Shown here: piece by piece, positions 50,599 to 58,297 of the stretch
Position numbering within the stretch: position 1 is the first letter of the stretch
How the letters are laid out: every line of letters starts with the position of its first letter
The notes under the pieces: generated by a model
Told to the model about the DNA's origin: nothing
Databases searched by the model: none
What the model saw: the letters and a program-made list of their open reading frames with translations, nothing else
Made by a program: the position numbers and the translations under genes
Source of the DNA: Candidatus Bipolaricaulota bacterium
Lineage (GTDB): Bacteria > Bipolaricaulota > Bipolaricaulia > UBA7950 > UBA9294
Direction of reading: 5' to 3'
Assembly: GCA_028278555.1 (NCBI GenBank)
Contig: JANQEA010000064.1
Span: 62,001 to 126,000, forward strand
Length of the DNA stretch: 64,000 bases

Positions 50599-51522
50599 TC
50601 AACCTGCACCCTGCTCGCTTCGGGTTCGCCAATCTCGTGACCGTCGCAACCCGCCAGGCGTCAGCAGCTCATCGATCCTCGGGCGCAGTTCTTGGATGAC
50701 CGTATCGTAACTGGGAAGATCAGGGACGAGTTGCCCCAGCCACTGCTCCCAAGTTCTCGACACGTACGACATCATCGGCTCCGCGAAGAAGGAGTCTGGC
50801 CCGTTGAAGTCGACGTTTCGCACGGCGCACTTCTCGCGAAGGAAGGCCGCGAACCCCGCCAGATCGAGTTCGTCGAAGTACTCATCCGTGATCCGCCAGA
50901 GATCGTAGTAGTCGCGTGCTCGCGAGCGGCTCCATCCACGTTGCTCAAGTATCTCGATGTGCTGGAGAATCGCCCGCAGCTTCTCCGCGACGATCTCCTC
51001 TAGCGCGTAGGCCTGCACCTCGGCGTCGAGTGGCTCCTCGTGGTCGTGCAGGATACTCCTTCGCTGCAGTGGTCTGAGAATCGGCTCGTCGAACGTGATC
51101 TCGACCTTGATTCGCGTGCGCGGCTCGCGTTGCCATGGGAAGCGACACCGAATCGTAAACGCTTCCTGCCCTCCCGGATGTGGCTGCGCTTCGGTGTAGC
51201 GGTCGCATACGATCTCCGCAGGCGCGTATTCATCGAGCATCTCGGCCGCCGAGCGGCAGCAGGCTCGCATCGCTTCTTCCATGGAATCACCCCACGGGGC
51301 CTCGTGGAGCGCCGAGAAGTCCAAGTCTTCCGAGAAACGGTAGTCGCCGAAGAAACACTTCTTGAGAGCCGTCCCGCCCTTGAATGCGAGAGCATATCCC
51401 AACGCCTCACTGCACCCCATCGCGGCGAGAATCCACGAGAGGAGATAGTCGCGTTCGATGATCTCCCATGGGGCATTGAGCCGGCGCCTTGCCTCCTGTA
51501 GTCGAAGGTAGAGCGGCCTCAT
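50599..51522 (-). CDS. abiEii: AbiEii-type nucleotidyltransferase toxin
   Basis: 307 residues with the AbiEii/AbiGii nucleotidyltransferase fold. GYALAFKGGTALKKCFFGDYRFSEDLDFSAL holds the GG/S...DxD catalytic motif, with KVEITFDEPIL and EEIVAEKLRAIL following. ATG 51522 overlaps the antitoxin stop (ATGA), the usual layout of this type IV system. It can stop cell growth; in other bacteria AbiE gives phage abortive infection. Confidence 0.9.
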   Translation of the reverse strand: MRPLYLRLQEARRRLNAPWEIIERDYLLSWILAAMGCSEALGYALAFKGGTALKKCFFGDYRFSEDLDFSALHEAPWGDSMEEAMRACCRSAAEMLDEYAPAEIVCDRYTEAQPHPGGQEAFTIRCRFPWQREPRTRIKVEITFDEPILRPLQRRSILHDHEEPLDAEVQAYALEEIVAEKLRAILQHIEILEQRGWSRSRARDYYDLWRITDEYFDELDLAGFAAFLREKCAVRNVDFNGPDSFFAEPMMSYVSRTWEQWLGQLVPDLPSYDTVIQELRPRIDELLTPGGLRRSRDWRTRSEQGAG

Positions 51523-52358
51523 GACTGGATCCGCCCGGGCAGATTCTCTTGGAGCATCCAACGGCGATTTCGTGGCCCGCTAGCCGGGCCAGACGAATCG
51601 AGCTTCCGATAGCCGTTGATCGGAAGATCCGCGAGGGGCTGCAGGCAGTCGGAATCCACATCCAGCGCCTCGAGCACCCAGCCAAGGCGCTTCGCCACTG
51701 CCGTTCCGAGCTTCCCTGCATACTCGATGATGCGTTCGAGTCGGAGCCGGCTGCTCCACGTTTCGAAGGCGTGAAGCACTTCTGCGAAGTCGCCGCAGTA
51801 CTTCGGGCGAGCGAGGCCGTCGAGGAGTGTGCGTTCGGGATCGGTGATAGGAATGCGCGATTCGCCGATCCAGAGCTTGCCAGTTCCGAAGAAGCGATCC
51901 GGCTTGACCTGGATGAACTGGTAGGTCGTACCGCCGACCTTGTATCCCGCTTGCTTGTCCGTCGCGATCGTCCGTCGAACTCGTGGTGGCGCTGCAGCGG
52001 TCGTGGTTAGGACGAAGACTCGCCTGGGAATCTGATCGGTCATCCCGTGGCGATGCATTGCCGACCAGTGGCTGATTGCCGCGGGGGAGACCAACGCCGC
52101 AGCAATCTCGAACTCGTGGGCCGGCGTGATTCCGGGGACCGTTGGCGAGATGGCATAAAGGCCTCGACGAAGTGATACGAGCCAACCGCTCTTCCGGAGG
52201 TGGTGAAGCGCCTCCACGACGTACGATTCACTTAGGCCGACCTGTGGCGCTAGCTCGCGAGCGCGATTCGTCGTGAAGATGCGTTCTCCTCCAGATGCAA
52301 GCGCCCGCATGAATTCGATGCCGATTCGTGAACGTGCGACGTTTTGTTGTGCATTCAT
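51519..52358 (-). CDS. abiEi: AbiEi-type antitoxin/autoregulator
   Basis: 279 residues. An N-terminal winged helix (~10-75: RARELAPQVGLSESYVVEALHHLRKSGWLVSLRRGLYAISP) is followed by the AbiEi C-terminal region (ITPAHEFEIAAALVSPAAISHWSAMHRHGMTDQIPRRVFVLTT). It represses its own promoter and opposes AbiEii. ATG 52358 has GGAGA upstream; the frame opens further but the extra part crosses the promoter. Confidence 0.9.
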   Translation of the reverse strand: MNAQQNVARSRIGIEFMRALASGGERIFTTNRARELAPQVGLSESYVVEALHHLRKSGWLVSLRRGLYAISPTVPGITPAHEFEIAAALVSPAAISHWSAMHRHGMTDQIPRRVFVLTTTAAAPPRVRRTIATDKQAGYKVGGTTYQFIQVKPDRFFGTGKLWIGESRIPITDPERTLLDGLARPKYCGDFAEVLHAFETWSSRLRLERIIEYAGKLGTAVAKRLGWVLEALDVDSDCLQPLADLPINGYRKLDSSGPASGPRNRRWMLQENLPGRIQS

Positions 52359-52404
52359 TGGGCAATCTCCAATGTACGGCGGAAAAAAACTCCAACGCGG
52401 AGCT

Positions 52405-52445
52405 ATTCTATGGCAATGATTGGAGTATGTCCACTCATTGCCATA
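52405..52445 (-). promoter_or_regulatory. abiE promoter within a perfect inverted repeat
   Basis: TATGGCAATGA (52409-52419) and TCATTGCCATA (52435-52445) form perfect 11-bp arms 15 bp apart. The -35 TGGACA (52428-52433) and -10 TAGAAT (52405-52410), with a 17-bp spacer, lie across them. A binding site of this type is expected for AbiEi autoregulation. Confidence 0.8.
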
Positions 52446-52558
52446 AGAAATATACGAAGCCACTACGCGGTCGCGATCCGGGAAAGGCTCGGCAAGGGGT
52501 CAGGAGTTCCGAGGACACAGTGTCTAGCTCCGTGCCGACGACTGACTGCCCCTATGCT

Positions 52559-53758
52559 CTAGATGACTCGCCGGACGAGCGGAACTCGGCGGAACGCAGC
52601 CGTCGCGGCCCAGCAGAGCGCGACGCCTCCGACGTAGACGATCGCGAACTTCCATCCGACGGTCAGGCTCGTCCGCAAGACGGCGTACTGGAGCCAGATG
52701 ATCACCAGGTAGTGGAGCAGGTACATCCCATAGCTACATCGGCTCAGGTTGTCGAGCACGCGAATCGGCTTCCGGAAGATCCTGAGGAAGAGGGCCGTCA
52801 ACGCGAGGACGACCAGCGCCGCCTCGATGAGGAAGATGTACACGCCGACTTTCGAGGAAAGCTCCTGCGACGAGAAGATCCACGTGAGGATTCCGTACGA
52901 ACCGGCGCCGGCAAGCAACCAGGCCCACCAGGTCTTGGCGAACGGTCCGTCGGAACGGAAGGCGCCCTTGCTCAGACCACGCGCGCCGACGGCGACGCCC
53001 ATTCCGAAGTAGAGCAGGTACCAGAAGGCACGGACGACCTCCAACCGGAACGGGCCGGGACCGCCCCACTGCCCGGGGCCGAACGCGATCCGCATCGGCA
53101 GGTACGCAGCAAAGGACAGACCGATCAGTACCCCGGCGAAGACAAGCGGGTTGTCGAGAATCGGGCTGCTCGTCCGGGACGACTTCAGACCGGTCGCTCG
53201 TAGGAAGCCGTACCAGAGCACTGCGAGAACGTCGAAGGCGAGGAGCAACCACACGAACCAGAGCGGGCCGGGCGGGTTGAGCCCGCCTTTGACGTAGTCG
53301 AGCCAGAACGCGCCGAAGCCCTTGAGCGGCACCTGGTAGACCAAGTGGTTCTCCAGCACGGTCGGGTAGAAGGCGGCCGGGATGATCACCAACAGCCCGA
53401 AGACAAACGGGATCCCTAGCCGCAGGAACCGGCCGGTCAGGAACCGGAGCACGCCCTTGCTCTGGAGGCTCTTCCAGACGAAGAGGCCGGAAACAAAGAA
53501 CAAGAGCGGCATGAAGAACGTGTCGTTCAGGAGTGCGATCCGATCGAAGCCGACCCACTTCGCCGCGTCGACGACCGGGCTGAACGTCTGCATGAAGTCG
53601 TACGGATTCAGGAACCCGAACGTCACGTAGGCAAGGACCGCGTGGTGCAGGAGGACCAACAGCACGCCGAACGATCGCAGGTAGTCGAACGCGACGGCCC
53701 GTTCAACGCTCAGAGACTCACCCGGACCGACACCATCCCTCAGCATCCCTTCACCCAT
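52559..53758 (-). CDS. Membrane acyltransferase 3 family protein
   Basis: 399 residues, about ten membrane helices. The acyltransferase-3 signature at the N-terminus (FDYLRSFGVLLVLLHHAVLAYV) and the later WFVWLLLAFDVLAVLWY and YLLHYLVIIW segments fit OafA/OpgC-like O-acyltransferases that modify cell-surface glycans. The ATG at 53758 follows GGGGG at 5 nt; longer starts are unlikely. Confidence 0.85.
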   Translation of the reverse strand: MGEGMLRDGVGPGESLSVERAVAFDYLRSFGVLLVLLHHAVLAYVTFGFLNPYDFMQTFSPVVDAAKWVGFDRIALLNDTFFMPLLFFVSGLFVWKSLQSKGVLRFLTGRFLRLGIPFVFGLLVIIPAAFYPTVLENHLVYQVPLKGFGAFWLDYVKGGLNPPGPLWFVWLLLAFDVLAVLWYGFLRATGLKSSRTSSPILDNPLVFAGVLIGLSFAAYLPMRIAFGPGQWGGPGPFRLEVVRAFWYLLYFGMGVAVGARGLSKGAFRSDGPFAKTWWAWLLAGAGSYGILTWIFSSQELSSKVGVYIFLIEAALVVLALTALFLRIFRKPIRVLDNLSRCSYGMYLLHYLVIIWLQYAVLRTSLTVGWKFAIVYVGGVALCWAATAAFRRVPLVRRVI

Positions 53759-53896
53759 CCGAACCCCCTTCTTCGCCCTCGAGCTCATATCCAGCCCGTT
53801 TGAGAGCATGAGCCTACACGGGGCATCGCGGAAAGCCAACATCAGCCGATGTGGCACGCCGATCCCGTCGGCACGAATTGCTTGTCGGGAAACCGG

Positions 53897-53925
53897 TTGC
53901 CGCGCCCCACGGCACAACGTAGGAT
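53897..53925 (+). promoter_or_regulatory. Leaderless promoter of CCG-domain protein
   Basis: -35 TTGCCG (53897-53902), 17-bp spacer, -10 TAGGAT (53920-53925), then 6 nt to ATG 53932. Confidence 0.6.
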
Positions 53926-53931
53926 CGAGGC

Positions 53932-54609
53932 ATGAACCACATCTTCGCGCCAGGCTGCGCCCTCCTCCTCTACAAGCCTCAGCTCGCAGAAGCGGCGCAC
54001 AGATTCCTCGTCTCACGCTTCGGGGAGATGGAGATGCTCCTCACGTGCTGCCGGCATACACCGGAGGTCCCCGCGGAGACACGCGTCATCAACGTCTGCC
54101 CCGGATGCGACAAGCGATACCGGCTGGACTACGAGACCCCTTCGACGATCTCTCTGTGGGAAGTCCTGACAGAGAGTGACGGGTTCGCGTTCCCGAACTA
54201 CGACTCGCAGCGGATGACGATCATCGATGCGTGCCCGACGCGCGATCAGGATCGGATCCACGACGCGGTCCGCACGCTGGCTACCAAGATGGATATCGAG
54301 ATCGTCGAGCCCGCCAAGACGCGGCGGAAGAGCACCTGCTGCGGAGACGTCTTCCACGGAGAACTTCCCCGTGAAGACGTCGTCCGACAGATGAAGATCA
54401 AGGCAGCCGAGATGCCTGTCGAGGACATCGTGGTCTACTGTGTGTCGTGCATCAAGGCAATGTTCGTCGGCGAGCGTCGCCCGAGATACCTGCTCGATCT
54501 GCTCTTCGCCGAGGAGACGCTCCCGAAGACGTTCGACCCGGATGCGTGGCACGAGGAGCTTGACGCATACATCGACGCGCACGTGGATTACGAGGTCGCG
54601 GCTCGGTAA
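53932..54609 (+). CDS. CCG-domain (heterodisulfide reductase HdrB-like) Fe-S protein
   Basis: 225 residues. CCG-type cysteine motifs in two places: LTCCRHTPEVP with INVCPGCDKRY, and DACPTRD, STCCGDVF, YCVSCIKAMF. Similar domains bind a non-cubane [4Fe-4S] cluster in HdrB and in glycolate oxidase GlpC/LutA-like proteins. An electron-transfer function is likely, but no partner subunit is next to it. The start is 6 nt after a TAGGAT box. Confidence 0.8.
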   Translation: MNHIFAPGCALLLYKPQLAEAAHRFLVSRFGEMEMLLTCCRHTPEVPAETRVINVCPGCDKRYRLDYETPSTISLWEVLTESDGFAFPNYDSQRMTIIDACPTRDQDRIHDAVRTLATKMDIEIVEPAKTRRKSTCCGDVFHGELPREDVVRQMKIKAAEMPVEDIVVYCVSCIKAMFVGERRPRYLLDLLFAEETLPKTFDPDAWHEELDAYIDAHVDYEVAAR

Positions 54610-54626
54610 TCACCCGGAGACAGGCG

Positions 54627-54830
54627 ATGGAGGATCCAACGCAGATGCCAAGCAATCAAGAACCCGGGAGCAACCTCGCCTATTACTTGTGGCTCCTTCC
54701 TCTCTGCGTGGGACTCGCTCTCGGCGTGGGCATCGGTGCCGCCCTTGGGCGTGTTGGCGCTGGTGTCGGAGTCGGCCTCGCCATCGGGTTCCTTTGCAGC
54801 GCCATCCTGCGACGTCGAATCGCGAAGTAG
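54627..54830 (+). CDS. Small glycine-rich membrane protein
   Basis: 67 residues with two helices separated by a glycine-zipper-like stretch (LPLCVGLALGVGIGAALGRVGAGVGVGLAIGFL). The role is unknown. A third small glycine-rich membrane protein, after those at 40024 and 42782. GGAGA is just upstream of the ATG. Confidence 0.55.
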   Translation: MEDPTQMPSNQEPGSNLAYYLWLLPLCVGLALGVGIGAALGRVGAGVGVGLAIGFLCSAILRRRIAK

Positions 54831-54907
54831 TGCATCCCGACGACCCCGCACGACCTCCTATCCGCTGAGCGTCGGTCCCGCGTACAATCCGACTCCTGGA
54901 GGGATCC

Positions 54908-55819
54908 ATGCGTCGGAGAAGCTTCGCTGCAACAGCTCTTGGCATCACTGCGATTCTCCTCTGGTCGGCGTCCGTGCCGGGGGCTCGACTCGCCGTTGAG
55001 GGGTTCGGCATCTTCCAGGCGAGTGCGGTCATCCTGGCGCTCGGTGGGCTCTTCCTCCTCGCGCTGACGTCGATCCGGATGCGCGGAGTCGGATGGATCG
55101 GGCGGCTGTCTCGCAAGCACGTGATCTGCTGCGCCCCCCTCTTCGTCGGCTACATGGTCCTTCTGTACATGTCCGTCGGGATCGCAGGCTCACGGGAAGA
55201 GGCGCTCGTCGCCGGACTCGCCAACTACCTGTGGCCGACCTCGATCCTGATCTTCTCGATTCTCATCCTGAAGCAGCGAGCGCGGGGTTCGATGCTGGCA
55301 ACCGGGATCGTGGTTGCGCTCTCCGGGGTCGCTCTGGCCGCCAGTCTCTCGTCCGGCGGGCTGCATCGTCTGGGAACCGCCCTCTGGCCGCCGCCACTCG
55401 CCATCGGTCTCGGCTTCCTCGCGGCGATCCTGTGGGGGCTCTACTCGGTGCTCGCGCACAAGCACCCGGAGCGAAACCCCGCCGGAGCGATCGGGCTCTA
55501 TCTCCTGACAGGCGGTGTGATCCTCGCCGCGGTCGGAGCCGACGGCTGGCAAGACGTGCGGTGGGATCTGGCCAGCGCGATCGCCGTGGGGTGCATGGCC
55601 CTTCTGCCGAACTCCTTGGCGTATTGGTTCTGGGCGGTCGCCGTCCGAGACGGGAACGTCCCCGCACTCGGCGCGCTCGCCAACCTGATCCCGGTCCTCT
55701 CGGCCGCCATCGGGACCGTCGTGCTCGGAACCGGCCTCCGGTGGGAGATCCTGCTCGGCGGCACGCTCGTCGCCGGCGGTGCTGCGCTGTCGCACGCCGC
55801 CTTCCGGCGTTCTTCGTGA
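54908..55819 (+). CDS. EamA/DMT-family transporter
   Basis: 303 residues, ten membrane helices in two EamA repeats (LGITAILLWSASVPGARLAVEGFG; LGFLAAILWGLYSVLAHKH). It resembles YddG-type amino-acid or metabolite exporters. The upstream region has TACAAT (54892) and GGAGGG before the ATG. Confidence 0.9.
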   Translation: MRRRSFAATALGITAILLWSASVPGARLAVEGFGIFQASAVILALGGLFLLALTSIRMRGVGWIGRLSRKHVICCAPLFVGYMVLLYMSVGIAGSREEALVAGLANYLWPTSILIFSILILKQRARGSMLATGIVVALSGVALAASLSSGGLHRLGTALWPPPLAIGLGFLAAILWGLYSVLAHKHPERNPAGAIGLYLLTGGVILAAVGADGWQDVRWDLASAIAVGCMALLPNSLAYWFWAVAVRDGNVPALGALANLIPVLSAAIGTVVLGTGLRWEILLGGTLVAGGAALSHAAFRRSS

Positions 55820-55867
55820 CGAGCGCTCGGATCCGGGCGAATGCCGCCGGATCCCGCCGCGAAGCAG

Positions 55868-56329
55868 CTATTCCACGGGAGGATCGCGCTCCTCTCTGGA
55901 CTTGAGCAGCCGGTACTCGAGTCCCAGCCGATGCTTGTGGCGACGCTCTTCCTGGACAAGCGCCTCGAACAGCGCTTCCTCACTCGCTGAGGCTCCGCGC
56001 ATCCGCTCGTACAGCCTGATCGATTTCTCCTCCCGGCGGATCGCCAGGCTCAGCGCATCGAGGAGCGTCATCTTTCGCCGATCGCTGGGAGGGTCTTGCA
56101 GTTCCTCCAGCAAGCCGTATTCGGCGGGGGCTGTCCCTTCCCCAACGAGCGCGCTCGGCGCAATCCTGGAGAGCTTCTCGATGTGACCGCGCTCCTCCGC
56201 CGCAAGCTCCCTCAGAAGCTTCTCCAACTTCTCGTCATCGCACCGCTCGGCCCAATGGAGGTAGAATTCCTCGGCTGCAATCTCCTTCGAGACCGCGAAA
56301 TCCAGGATCTCCTTTGCTCGCACGTCCAT
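55868..56329 (-). CDS. Ferritin-like / rubrerythrin-family protein
   Basis: 153 residues, four-helix bundle. Di-iron ligand motifs KEIAAEEFYLHWAE, EERGHIEKL, IRREEKSIRLYERM and EERRHKHRL are in the expected order. There is no rubredoxin domain. It is probably an oxygen- or peroxide-scavenging or iron-handling protein. ATG 56329 has GAGGTG upstream. Confidence 0.9.
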   Translation of the reverse strand: MDVRAKEILDFAVSKEIAAEEFYLHWAERCDDEKLEKLLRELAAEERGHIEKLSRIAPSALVGEGTAPAEYGLLEELQDPPSDRRKMTLLDALSLAIRREEKSIRLYERMRGASASEEALFEALVQEERRHKHRLGLEYRLLKSREERDPPVE

Positions 56330-56416
56330 CCGGATCACCTCACGATGCCCGGTTCGGGCGGAGGCTTCGAAGGCGCAACGCCGACCGCCCTTGCCGGAAC
56401 GAATCTGTCTTCGCGC

Positions 56417-56722
56417 CTAGTCAATCGACAGGTTGACCGCGCCTTCCATCGGATCCTTGAACGGAATCTCGATCTTCAACAGGCCGTTCTCGTAGGTCGC
56501 GGCCGCCTCCTCCGCGCTGACCGGACAGCAGAAGGTGAGCGTCGTCGAATAGAGGATCTCGCCGCGCGGCGCTTGAAGCGTCATCCCGTCCTCGCGGATC
56601 TTCGCTTCGATGTCTGCCTTCTCCACCCCTGGAAGCGTGACCTCCACCGACAGAGATTGGTGCTCGTCATCGACGTAGCTGCAGACCTCGGGGGCAATCC
56701 GTCGCATCTTCCTCTCGTCCAT
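56417..56722 (-). CDS. Hsp20/alpha-crystallin small heat-shock protein
   Basis: 101 residues with the crystallin core (SVEVTLPGVEKADIEAKIREDGMTLQAPRGEILYSTTLTF, YENGLLKIEIPFKDP). It is short at both ends. It holds unfolding proteins. ATG 56722 has AGGAG 8 nt upstream. On the same strand as the ferritin-like gene, 88 bp upstream of it. Confidence 0.85.
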   Translation of the reverse strand: MDERKMRRIAPEVCSYVDDEHQSLSVEVTLPGVEKADIEAKIREDGMTLQAPRGEILYSTTLTFCCPVSAEEAAATYENGLLKIEIPFKDPMEGAVNLSID

Positions 56723-56960
56723 CTCGATCACTCCTCTCGAAGGTCGACTGGGTAGTCAAGCCTTCTGAGGCCAGGCTGGTCTCCTCCCTTGGGTGTCGTG
56801 TGAACACGCGCTGTGCGTTCGGTGAATCGCACTCGGATGACAAATCGCTGATGGCAAGACCACGGTCAATTGCTGGTTGGCGGTCGGCGCCCGTGTTCCC
56901 TAAGCTCTGCCACCAAGGCGGAGAATCGGACGTATCGCGGGAGGACGGTGGAGTGACGCC
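56723..56960. other. Divergent intergenic region
   Basis: About 240 bp holding the promoters of hsp20 (minus) and the MgtC/DUF4010 gene (plus). No clear consensus elements stand out. Confidence 0.4.
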
Positions 56961-58223
56961 ATGATGGACACGACAGCAACGATCGCACGGTTCGGACTCG
57001 CCCTCGTCATCGGCATTCTCGTCGGCCTTCAACGCGAATACGCGCACAAGCAGGCCGATCGCGAGCTGTTCGCCGGCGCCAGGACCCTGGCGCTCGTCGG
57101 ACTTGCTGGATGCGCGGCGGCGCTGCTCGCCGACCTGGCCGGAACCGCGTGGATCTTCATCGCGGCCACGATCGCTGTCGCCGGCCTCGTCGCCATCTCT
57201 TACTTCGTCTCCGCGTCCAAAGGAGAGATCGGGCTCACCTCGGAGATCGCCGCTCTCCTCGTCTACCTGATCGGTGCGCTCTGCTACTGGGGGAGCCTGG
57301 AGATCGCCGCCGCGCTCGGTGTCGGCGTCGCCGTTCTCCTCTCCCTCAAGCTCGGCGTCCGCCGACTCGTCGGGAGAATCTCGGAGCAGGACGTCCTGGC
57401 GACCCTCAAGTTCGCCGTCATCACGGCGATCGTCTTGCCGCTCCTGCCGAACCGCACGTTCGGTTCGCCGCCGCTGGACGTCCTCAATCCGTACAACGTC
57501 TGGCTGATGGTCGTCTTCATCTCGGCAATCAGTTTCGTCGGGTACGTGCTGATCAAGCTCGTCGGACCTCGGCGGGGCGTCGGGCTGACCGGACTCCTCG
57601 GAGGCCTCGCCTCGAGCACGGCGGTGACGCTCAGCTTCACGCAGCGAAGCCGCGGACATGCGGCGCTGGCGAAGCCGTTCGCCCTCGCAATCACCGTCGC
57701 GTGGACAATGATGTTCGCCCGGGTCCTCGTCGAAGCGGCGGTGCTCAATCCACGACTGCTCCCGGCGCTCTGGCTGCCGATCGGCGGGGCCGGCGGCGTC
57801 GCGCTCCTCTACTGCGGCTACCTCTTCTTCTTCGCGAAGGACGATCGCAGCAGCGAGGACATCGAGCTGAAGGCGCCGTTCGAGCTCGGCCCGGCGCTGA
57901 AGTTCGCCGTTGCGTACGCCGTGATCCTCGTCGTCTCCCGCGGGGCTCAGATGCTTCTCGGCGATCCGGGCGTCTACGTCTCGGCGGCCGCCTCGGGGAT
58001 CGCCGACGTCGACGCGATCACAATCTCTCTCGCGCGGTTGGCCGATGCGGGGGCCGTCGGGATCGAGACCGCATCGAGAGCGATTGTGCTCGCCGCGATG
58101 GTCAACACGGCCGTCAAGGGCGGCATCGTGCTGGTGCTCGGCGCCGCCACGCTCAGACGATCGATCATCCCGGCGATCGGCCTCATCCTCGCTGCCGGCC
58201 TCGGTCTGGCGTTCCTGGCGTAG
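56961..58223 (+). CDS. MgtC/SapB-DUF4010 membrane protein
   Basis: 420 residues with twelve or so membrane helices. The N-terminal MgtC-like part (FGLALVIGILVGLQREYAHK, GARTLALVGLAGCAAALLADL) is followed by the DUF4010 part (GLTGLLGGLASSTAVTLSFTQRSR). The function is unknown; a magnesium-related or metal-transport role is sometimes assumed. GGAGTG precedes the ATG. Confidence 0.9.
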   Translation: MMDTTATIARFGLALVIGILVGLQREYAHKQADRELFAGARTLALVGLAGCAAALLADLAGTAWIFIAATIAVAGLVAISYFVSASKGEIGLTSEIAALLVYLIGALCYWGSLEIAAALGVGVAVLLSLKLGVRRLVGRISEQDVLATLKFAVITAIVLPLLPNRTFGSPPLDVLNPYNVWLMVVFISAISFVGYVLIKLVGPRRGVGLTGLLGGLASSTAVTLSFTQRSRGHAALAKPFALAITVAWTMMFARVLVEAAVLNPRLLPALWLPIGGAGGVALLYCGYLFFFAKDDRSSEDIELKAPFELGPALKFAVAYAVILVVSRGAQMLLGDPGVYVSAAASGIADVDAITISLARLADAGAVGIETASRAIVLAAMVNTAVKGGIVLVLGAATLRRSIIPAIGLILAAGLGLAFLA

Positions 58224-58297
58224 GCCGAGATACGAGCGGGGACCGCCCAAGGGCGATCCCCGCATCAGCCGACCAACAACATCTTCAGTCTGCCTGG

